64,000 bases of DNA from Streptosporangium subroseum. GTDB taxonomy: Bacteria; Actinomycetota; Actinomycetes; Streptosporangiales; Streptosporangiaceae. The stretch spans positions 62,001 through 126,000 of the forward strand of contig NZ_FZOD01000017.1 in the NCBI RefSeq assembly GCF_900188345.1, read 5' to 3'. A program made the position numbers and the translations under genes. Shown piece after piece: positions 58,637-64,000 of the stretch. The notes below the pieces were generated by a model that had not been told where the DNA came from, ran no database searches, and was given only the letters and a program-made list of their open reading frames with translations. How positions within the stretch are numbered: position 1 is the stretch's first letter; each line of letters begins with the position of its first letter.

Positions 58637-59359
58637 ATGTCGTTCACCCCCTTGACCCTCGTCCTGTCGACCGTCCTGGTCGGCTATCTGGCCTTCGTCA
58701 GCCCCCTGCTCGGCAGGCGCGGCTACGACAGGCTGGCCCGTTCCCGCGACCAGGACCCCATGGCCTACCGCCGGATGTGCACGCTCTGGTGCGCCGAGCT
58801 GTGGGCGCTGGCCGCCGTGGCACTGCTCGTCGTCGCCGTGGAACCGGGCCTCGACGCCGCGGGCATCGGCCTGGTGATCAAAGCTCCGCCGAGCGACACC
58901 CTCGGCACGATCGCCGGGTTCCTGGTCGCCGCCGCGGTCGGCACGCTTGTCCTCAGGCGGCTGGCGGCCAGGGGGAAGCCCATCCCCGGCCAGCAGGCCA
59001 TCACCCACCTGCTGCCGCGCACCACGGCTGAACGCTGGTACGCGGCGGGCCTGTCGGTGACCGCCGGCATCACCGAGGAGATCGTTTACCGGGGCCTGCT
59101 CATCGCGGTCGGCATGGGCGCCTTCGGCCTGAGCGAGAATGTCGCCGCCTTCGCCGCCCTGGCGGTCTTCGTCGCGGGCCACCTCTATCAGGGCTGGCGC
59201 GGCATGCTCGCGGTCACCCTGATCGGATTCGGCCTGACCGCGCTCTATCTGAGGACCGGCAGTCTGCTCATGCCGATCCTGCTGCACGCTCTGATCGACC
59301 TGCGTGGCCTGCTGCTCTCTCCGCAACCGCGGCGTGAACTAGTTGGTAACGCAGGCTAG
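58637..59359 (+). CDS. CPBP-family intramembrane protease
   Basis: 240 residues with about seven membrane segments. Catalytic motif 1 is TEEIVYRG (EExxxR, about residues 143-149), motif 2 FVAGHLYQG, motif 3 ILLHALIDL. AAGGAG lies 7 nt before the ATG. Members cleave membrane peptides or support bacteriocin and export processes. Forms an operon with PadR and the next gene. Confidence 0.9.
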   Translation: MSFTPLTLVLSTVLVGYLAFVSPLLGRRGYDRLARSRDQDPMAYRRMCTLWCAELWALAAVALLVVAVEPGLDAAGIGLVIKAPPSDTLGTIAGFLVAAAVGTLVLRRLAARGKPIPGQQAITHLLPRTTAERWYAAGLSVTAGITEEIVYRGLLIAVGMGAFGLSENVAAFAALAVFVAGHLYQGWRGMLAVTLIGFGLTALYLRTGSLLMPILLHALIDLRGLLLSPQPRRELVGNAG

Positions 59360-59373
59360 GTAGGATCGCTATC

Positions 59374-59751
59374 ATGACGAGTGATCGACGTGCGAGCTGG
59401 CTCAAGGGTGTGCTCGACCTACTGGTTCTCGCCAGTCTGACGGCCGGCGAGAACTATGGCTACGAGATCGTCAAAGACCTCGCCGAGTCGGGCCTGGGCC
59501 AGATCAAGGGCGGCACCCTCTACCCGGTGCTCAACCGGCTGGAGGAGGCGGGGCTGGTCTCCGCCGAGTTCCGGGTGACCGAGCGAGGGCCCGGCCGCCG
59601 CTACTACCAGCTCACCGACCAGGGCAGGCAGACGCTCGCCGAGCAGGGCGGGCTCTGGCTGAGCTTCGACGAGTCGGTGCGCGCCGCGCTGGTCAAAGGC
59701 GGCGTCCAGACACCTCGGCCCGCGGATTCACACGAAGGGGAGATCCGATGA
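59374..59751 (+). CDS. PadR-family regulator
   Basis: 125 residues: LKGVLDLLVLASLTAGENYGYEI-type winged helix (seen as LVLASLTAGENYGYEIVKDL), GGTLYPVLNRLEEAGLV and GRRYYQLTDQGR. Short C-terminal helix, so a subfamily-2 type. Stop overlaps the start of the following gene. Probably represses this operon until a toxic compound is sensed. Confidence 0.93.
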   Translation: MTSDRRASWLKGVLDLLVLASLTAGENYGYEIVKDLAESGLGQIKGGTLYPVLNRLEEAGLVSAEFRVTERGPGRRYYQLTDQGRQTLAEQGGLWLSFDESVRAALVKGGVQTPRPADSHEGEIR

Positions 59752-60500
59752 GCGACCACTCCGCCGAGACGGCTCGCGGTTACTTCGACGAGCTCGCCGT
59801 GCTCCTGGCTCGGGGGGGCATGCCGACCGACCGGGTCGAGGTCACGCTCGAAGAGCTCGCCGGCTACCTCGCCGAGAGCGGCGGCGACCCCGAGGAGGAG
59901 TTCGGCCAGGCGGCCGACCTGGCCCGGGAACTGGCCGTCACCTCGGCCCCGCCCGCCGAACCCGCCGCGGGTGCACGCACCTGGCGCTGGACCGCCGACC
60001 TGTTCCACGACGTCAAGATGCTCAACGAGTACGGCGCCCAGGGCTGGGAGGTCGACAGGGTCGACGCGAAGGGTCTGTTCGTCTGCACCCGCGACCCCGA
60101 GCACCCCCAGCAGTGGGAGTACAGCAGAGAGCTGATCACGCCCGGCCGACGCCAGGGCGTGCTCGACCGGCTCGCCCCCGACGGCTGGGAACCGTGCGGC
60201 ACCTGGGTGCGTTTCGAATACTTCAAACGCCCCAGAGCCGCCAGCCTGGGACCCGCCGCGGAGCTGACCGCCCCGCCACAGGCTCCCCGGCGCGGGATCT
60301 TCCTCAGTCCGAAGTTCTACGCTCTCGTCGCCGCCGTGCTGGCGCTGGCGGTAGTGGTCCTGACGGCCCTGACGCGGCTCGGCACGTTGGACGGCGATCC
60401 GAGCACCATCCTGGGTCTGATCTCCGGGGCGGCCGTGGGAGCGCTGATCCCGATGATCGTGTTGTGGTGGGGTTCCCGGCGGCGCGGCGACGGGCGCTGA
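59748..60500 (+). CDS. DUF2812-like membrane protein
   Basis: 250 residues. An N-terminal helical region (to about 75) like HAAS domains of PadR partners, then a DUF2812-like segment (VKMLNEYGAQGWEVDRVDAK, LAPDGWEPCGTW), and two C-terminal membrane helices (about 188-210 and 220-240). ATGA overlap with padR. PadR-neighbour proteins of this kind may act as membrane sensors or anti-regulators. Confidence 0.8.
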   Translation: MSDHSAETARGYFDELAVLLARGGMPTDRVEVTLEELAGYLAESGGDPEEEFGQAADLARELAVTSAPPAEPAAGARTWRWTADLFHDVKMLNEYGAQGWEVDRVDAKGLFVCTRDPEHPQQWEYSRELITPGRRQGVLDRLAPDGWEPCGTWVRFEYFKRPRAASLGPAAELTAPPQAPRRGIFLSPKFYALVAAVLALAVVVLTALTRLGTLDGDPSTILGLISGAAVGALIPMIVLWWGSRRRGDGR

Positions 60501-60695
60501 GTCCCTGCTTGTCGACGGGATCGCGGTTTGCCTGATCCGCCCTCATCTGCGGTCATGAGGGCCGATCCAGGGCATCGGCGGGGGCGGACTTGATCAATCC
60601 CTGACCTCGTCGTGGAGCATTCGCGTGATTACTCAGAGTAATTCTGGTGCATGAGGTCACATGCAAAATCAACCCTCAGCACTGACAGGAGCATC

Positions 60696-61133
60696 ATGCG
60701 TATCCGTATCGCCGCGCCGGCGCTGGTCACCGTCGGCCTTCTCACCGCCCTGGCCACCGCAGCCAACGCCACCACCGCCGTCGCGGCCGTTCCCGCCGCT
60801 CCGGCACCGTGCGCCCAGCAGCAGCTCGCACTGATGAACGCCGAGGACGCCATCGAGAACGTCGACGCCGCCCCGGGGGTCAAGGCCGCCTACGACGCTC
60901 TGGTGAAGGCCGGTGCGGTCGCCGACGTCGACAAGCTCTCCCAGAAGATGGCCCCGAACCAGCTCGGGGCCAAGATGCAGGCGCTGACTCCCGCTGAGAC
61001 GCAGGCGCTGCAGGCCTACAACGCCGCTGGGGACAAGTATCTGCAGATGCGCAACGCGGCGCTCGCGAAGGCGGCTCCGCAGCGGCAGAACTCCAGGGAA
61101 GCGCTCAGGAAGTGTCTCAGGGCCCACGTCTGA
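60696..61133 (+). CDS. Secreted helical protein of unknown function
   Basis: 145 residues starting at MRIRIAAPAL (ACAGGAG upstream; an ATG 15 codons earlier is not favoured). Signal peptide with cleavage near AVA-AVPA. The mature part is alpha-helical, Ala/Gln-rich, with Cys near each end (APCAQQQ and RKCLRAHV) that may join the helices. No family recognised. Confidence 0.75.
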   Translation: MRIRIAAPALVTVGLLTALATAANATTAVAAVPAAPAPCAQQQLALMNAEDAIENVDAAPGVKAAYDALVKAGAVADVDKLSQKMAPNQLGAKMQALTPAETQALQAYNAAGDKYLQMRNAALAKAAPQRQNSREALRKCLRAHV

Positions 61134-61152
61134 CCCTGAGCGCGCATGACAC

Positions 61153-61198
61153 GGCCGGAGCTTCCGAGACCACGACCACGGTGATCGGGGCTCCGGCC
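61153..61198 (+). terminator. Hairpin terminator
   Basis: GGCCGGAGC (61,153-61,161) pairs with GCTCCGGCC (61,190-61,198), 28-nt loop, shortly after the secreted protein gene. Confidence 0.5.
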
Positions 61199-61538
61199 CG
61201 CGCGTTGCAGCTAGCAGGTATGTCGGCTCCCCAGCCCGCCAGGGGTGCGAATTCGTGTTAGCGGTGATGAATCCGGGGCCTTTCGGAGCGAAGCTTGATG
61301 TAGTCGAGAGATGTCACCGGAGGGCTGCTGATGAACGGTCACGCCGTCGGAGAGCGAGTGCACTCCGGTCTGGCGACCGCAGAGCCCGTGCCTGGCCCCG
61401 GCCTGACCGGAGGACGCCGGCATCGCAGTCGGTCATCGGACTCGACCATCCGATCGCACAGTCTCGACCCTCGCCATAGCGCTGTTTGACGAACACCAGG
61501 GCGCCGGGGATCGAACGTACATCCGACAGGAGAAGCAC
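61199..61538. other. Intergenic region
   Basis: About 340 bp with no supported gene. It ends with GACAGGAGAAG, the ribosome site of the small secreted peptide. The promoter for that gene must lie here. Confidence 0.5.
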
Positions 61539-61778
61539 ATGCGTTTCCACATGCGTCTCATCGCACGGGCGTCGGCATGGACAGGAGCAGCGGCACTGGC
61601 CGCCGCCCTCGGTGTGGTTCCGAGCGCCGTCGCTGAGACCTCTCACGCGCAGTCCGCGGGAGTCTGGCAGGTCGCTGCCGCCACGCAGTCGGCGGTCCTG
61701 AGCAACGACGGCCCAGGAAGCAACCATCGCCGCAGCCGGGGTGGCTCGGGCCTCATCAGTGACCGCATCAACAGGTGA
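61539..61778 (+). CDS. Small secreted peptide (79 residues)
   Basis: A signal peptide (RLIARASAWTGAAALAAALG core, cleavage near AVA-ETSH) and a mature peptide of about 46 residues without Cys, ending in basic Ser/Arg-rich sequence. AGGAG is 7 nt before the ATG. Not recognised. Confidence 0.65.
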   Translation: MRFHMRLIARASAWTGAAALAAALGVVPSAVAETSHAQSAGVWQVAAATQSAVLSNDGPGSNHRRSRGGSGLISDRINR

Positions 61779-61875
61779 CCGCTGTGACCGGCGGGGCTCG
61801 AATCACCGTTTCGGCGGGGGAGTAGCCCTTTGAGGCACCCGGAATCCGATGAGAGCACCACAGGAAGTCAGTGAA

Positions 61876-61898
61876 GGGCCGGGGCTCAGCCCCGGCCC
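61876..61898. terminator. Bidirectional hairpin terminator
   Basis: GGGCCGGGGCT and AGCCCCGGCCC form a perfect 11-bp stem with a minimal loop, between the small peptide gene and the convergent oxidoreductase. Confidence 0.85.
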
Positions 61899-62014
61899 CT
61901 CGCGCGGAACGGACCGGGTTCCGGACCGTCCGCTCCACCACGCGGGCCCTGATCGCCGTGATCAGGCGTCGCGCGCCTCCGGTGACAGGAGGGTCGCGGT
62001 GGGCAGGGGGGCGG

Positions 62015-62992
62015 TCAGGCCTGGACGACCACCACCATCTTGCCGCCGGCCTCACCGGCCTCCATCACGCGATGCGCCTCGCGTATCTCCTCGAAGCCGA
62101 ACACCCGCGACGGCTTCGCCTTGAGGCGGCCGGCCGCCACCTGCTCCGCGATTTCCTGGAGCGGCACGTCGGAGAGCGGGAAACCGGGGGTCCCGAAGAC
62201 GAAGCTGCCGAAGAAGGTCAGATAGACGCCGCTGGCCATCTGCAGCAGCGGGTTGAAGTCGGCGATCGGATCGAGACCGCCCAGCCAGCCGGCCAGACAG
62301 GCGCGACCGCCCCGGCGCAGCATCGCGAGGGAGTCGAGAATGGTGCTGTTGCCCACGAGGTCGAGCACGGCGTCGATCCGCTTGGCCTCGGCGATCCGCC
62401 GGGAAAGCTCCGGCCCCTCCAGTTCGGCGCGGCCGGTGCCGAGCTTCTCCAACAGGGCGAAACTCTCGTGGTGGCGCGTGGTGGCGATGACCCGTGCGCC
62501 GGCGTTCACCGCGAGGTTGACCGCGGCCTGGCCGAAGGAGGAGGTCGCGCCCCGGATGACCAAGATCCGTCCCTCGGTGATCTCCAGGTTGCGGAACAGG
62601 CAGGTCCAGGCGGTGGCGTAGGTCTCCGGAATCACGGCGAGCTCCGCCCAGGACAGATCGGACTCGATGAGCGCCACGTTCGACGCCGGCGCCCGGGTGT
62701 ATTCGGCGTAACTGCCGTTGACGGTACGGCCGAGGCCGCCCATCAGCGCCGCGACCTTGGCGCCGACCGGGAACTCGCCGCCGGGGCAGGACCTCACCAG
62801 CCCGACGCACTCGATGCCGCTCACCTCCGCGGCCTCGGCCCACTCACCTCTGCGCATGTGCATCTCGGCGTGATTGAGGCCGAACGCCTTGACCTCGATG
62901 ACAACCTGACCGGCCATGGGTTCGGGCTCCGGCAGTTCCCTGTAGACGAGGCTGTCCGGTCCGCCGAATTCCTCGATGACGATGGCACGCAT
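62015..62992 (-). CDS. Zinc-free MDR oxidoreductase (quinone-oxidoreductase-like)
   Basis: 325 residues starting at MRAIVIEEFGGPD, preceded by CTGGAG. GroES-like N-domain (FGLNHAEMHMRRG), then a Rossmann domain with a VIRGATSSFGQAAVNLA cofactor loop. No zinc-binding Cys set is present. NADPH-dependent reduction of a quinone or enone is likely. The open frame runs 13 codons further upstream without support. Confidence 0.92.
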   Translation of the reverse strand: MRAIVIEEFGGPDSLVYRELPEPEPMAGQVVIEVKAFGLNHAEMHMRRGEWAEAAEVSGIECVGLVRSCPGGEFPVGAKVAALMGGLGRTVNGSYAEYTRAPASNVALIESDLSWAELAVIPETYATAWTCLFRNLEITEGRILVIRGATSSFGQAAVNLAVNAGARVIATTRHHESFALLEKLGTGRAELEGPELSRRIAEAKRIDAVLDLVGNSTILDSLAMLRRGGRACLAGWLGGLDPIADFNPLLQMASGVYLTFFGSFVFGTPGFPLSDVPLQEIAEQVAAGRLKAKPSRVFGFEEIREAHRVMEAGEAGGKMVVVVQA

Positions 62993-63315
62993 CACGGCTC
63001 CAGATGGATGGGCGGCGGGCTCGTTCGACAACGGCGGACGCCGCGGTTTTACGGGCCGGTTGGGACTTCAGCCGGAGAGGGACTCGCGGATCGCCCGAAT
63101 CCCCTCTGCGCCGCGACGATGTCGTATCGTGTGCCCCTCTGTCCCTTCTTTCCCTCCGAAATCGACTCTAATGACGAGGCGGGCGACCCGGCCTCTTCCG
63201 TCTGATCGGCCATCTCGTGGTGGGCGGAACCGATGGGCCGGGTTGTCGCCGAGGGGGAGCGGCTCGCGGCACCTCCGGGGCGAGACGCCGCTCTTCCGCC
63301 GGGGACGGAGAACGG
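62993..63315. other. Intergenic region
   Basis: About 320 bp upstream of the MDR gene and downstream of the MFS gene. No supported gene; open frames on both strands reflect composition only. Confidence 0.5.
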
Positions 63316-63365
63316 CGTTCCCCCGGCCGGGGCGCTCCGGCCGGGGCGCTCCGGCCGGGGGAACG
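63316..63365 (-). terminator. Hairpin terminator of the MFS gene with 14-bp repeats in its loop
   Basis: CGTTCCCCCGGCCGG (63,316-63,330) pairs perfectly with CCGGCCGGGGGAACG (63,351-63,365), starting 6 bp after the MFS stop. The loop is made of 14-bp repeats (GGCGCTCCGGCCGG), which themselves pair, giving alternative stems. Confidence 0.8.
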
Positions 63366-63370
63366 GGCGG

Positions 63371-64000
63371 TCACGTACGGGATTCGAGTGCCGCCAGCTC
63401 GCGTTCGACGGCGCGCTGGTGCTCCTCGGCGTCCTCACGCGCCCGCCGGGGGCTCCAGCGTCCGGCCATGGCGAAGATGAACGGAAGGAAGACGACCTGA
63501 CCTCCCAGGCACACCCACCACCAGATCTGCCACTGGCCAGGACCCTCCTGCGCGGCCTTCTGAACCTCGGCGCCGTGCTCCCGCAGGATCTTGAGCTGCG
63601 GCCCGGCCTGCTGGACGACGGCGAGCTCGGCGACGCCCACCTCCTGGGCCGCCCGGGCCGCGAGCTCGGGCGGAACGGAGCCCGCCGGATGCCTGGCCAG
63701 CTCGGCGAAGAGCTGCGGATGGGCGTTCACGATGGCCAGCGCCGGGCCCGCCTGCGCCTGCGCGGCCTGTACCTCGGCTCCGTGCTCCACGAGCGGGGTC
63801 ACGGAGGTCACCACGAGCGGCACGAACGCCGCCGAGACGGCCACGACGATGCGCAGGATCCATCCCCACACGGCGAGCCCGGTCGCGGTGGCGGCGGGGT
63901 TGTGCTTCTCGACGGTCTCGGTGAAGCCCGCCATCCAGGGGGCGTACGTCAGGCCGCCGAAGATTCCGATGCCGACGAACAGCCAGGCGAAGCTGTCGTA
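63371..64000 (-). CDS. MFS transporter, C-terminal part (start outside window)
   Basis: The frame is open to the right edge. It reads FAWLFVGIGIFGGLTYAPW, then TETVEKHNPAATATGLAVWGW, both typical of MFS transporters. A large extracellular insert of about 100 residues (rich in Ala/Gln/Val helices, with HGAEVQ at both ends) separates the last two membrane segments, the final one being WWWVCLGGQVVFLPFIFAMAG. The C-terminal tail is basic and helical. Substrate unknown. Confidence 0.85.
   Translation of the reverse strand, partial: YDSFAWLFVGIGIFGGLTYAPWMAGFTETVEKHNPAATATGLAVWGWILRIVVAVSAAFVPLVVTSVTPLVEHGAEVQAAQAQAGPALAIVNAHPQLFAELARHPAGSVPPELAARAAQEVGVAELAVVQQAGPQLKILREHGAEVQKAAQEGPGQWQIWWWVCLGGQVVFLPFIFAMAGRWSPRRAREDAEEHQRAVERELAALESRT

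Noticed and set aside
63316..63365. REP-like mobile repeat
   Set aside because: Located directly after a stop codon and forms a stable stem, so a terminator is the simpler reading.

Overview
The window is very GC-rich, with strong G/C bias at third codon positions, frequent GTG starts and many ATGA/GTGA overlaps. The gene families (MoxR/CoxE, FCD-type GntR, P450/ferredoxin, LysR and TetR singletons, many small two-component systems, actinobacterial DUFs) fit a filamentous actinomycete, probably of the Streptosporangiaceae. This is inferred from style, not from a marker gene. It looks like a metabolic and accessory part of a chromosome. No rRNA, tRNA, CRISPR array, intact insertion sequence or phage module was seen. 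LAYOUT. 1-8.7 kb: a partial beta-lactamase-like serine hydrolase behind a secreted alpha/beta hydrolase (minus), then an SDR, a secreted phytase-like esterase, a NIPSNAP protein, a lone ketoacyl-ACP synthase and a lipoprotein. 8.7-14.9 kb: an accessory patch of GNAT enzymes, a uridine-kinase-like NTPase, a RusA-like protein, DUF1905, unknown proteins and two probable frameshifted genes. 14.9-25.2 kb: a ten-gene minus-strand operon encoding a four-subunit molybdenum hydroxylase (FAD, 2Fe-2S, split Mo subunit), an EthD-like protein, MoxR and CoxE maturation factors, an amidohydrolase, an FAD monooxygenase and a DHODH-like membrane protein. A GntR/FCD gene faces it across a perfect palindrome. 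This looks like an inducible catabolic route for an aromatic or N-heterocyclic compound. 26-28 kb: a promoter and operator, a 55-codon cytochrome P450 relic, TetR, a ferredoxin and an unknown protein. 28-34 kb: XRE-type regulator, aldo/keto reductase, LysR facing an SDR across a LysR box, DUF1992, an HTH/PNPOx-like protein and a secreted small protein. 34-37 kb: an orphan sensor kinase. 36.2-43.4 kb: a malonate decarboxylase operon (mdcA, B, C, D, E, G, H) ending in a secreted alpha/beta hydrolase. 43.5-48.8 kb: an ABC exporter divergent from a sensor kinase and response regulator. 48.8-52.6 kb: a ClpX, a P450 and a TetR protein with an extra C-terminal domain. 52.7-58.5 kb: a MacB-like exporter with HlyD-like adaptor, its divergent two-component system, and a lipoprotein with a duplicated domain. 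58.6-64 kb: a CPBP protease, PadR and DUF2812-like operon, two small secreted proteins, a quinone-oxidoreductase-like enzyme and the 3' part of an MFS transporter. HIGHLIGHTS. (1) A 46-bp tandem repeat at the moxR-coxE junction creates four consecutive 17-codon mini-ORFs, each carrying its own start and ending in ATGCCTGA, where TGA of one overlaps ATG of the next. (2) The motif CTTAC-N6-CTAAC occurs three times: before the 55,976 response regulator, before the exporter operon and before the lipoprotein, which suggests one regulon. (3) A P450 reduced to its two ends but still in frame behind an intact promoter. (4) Several proteins carry short in-frame repeats at a terminus, which suggests frequent slippage in this genome.
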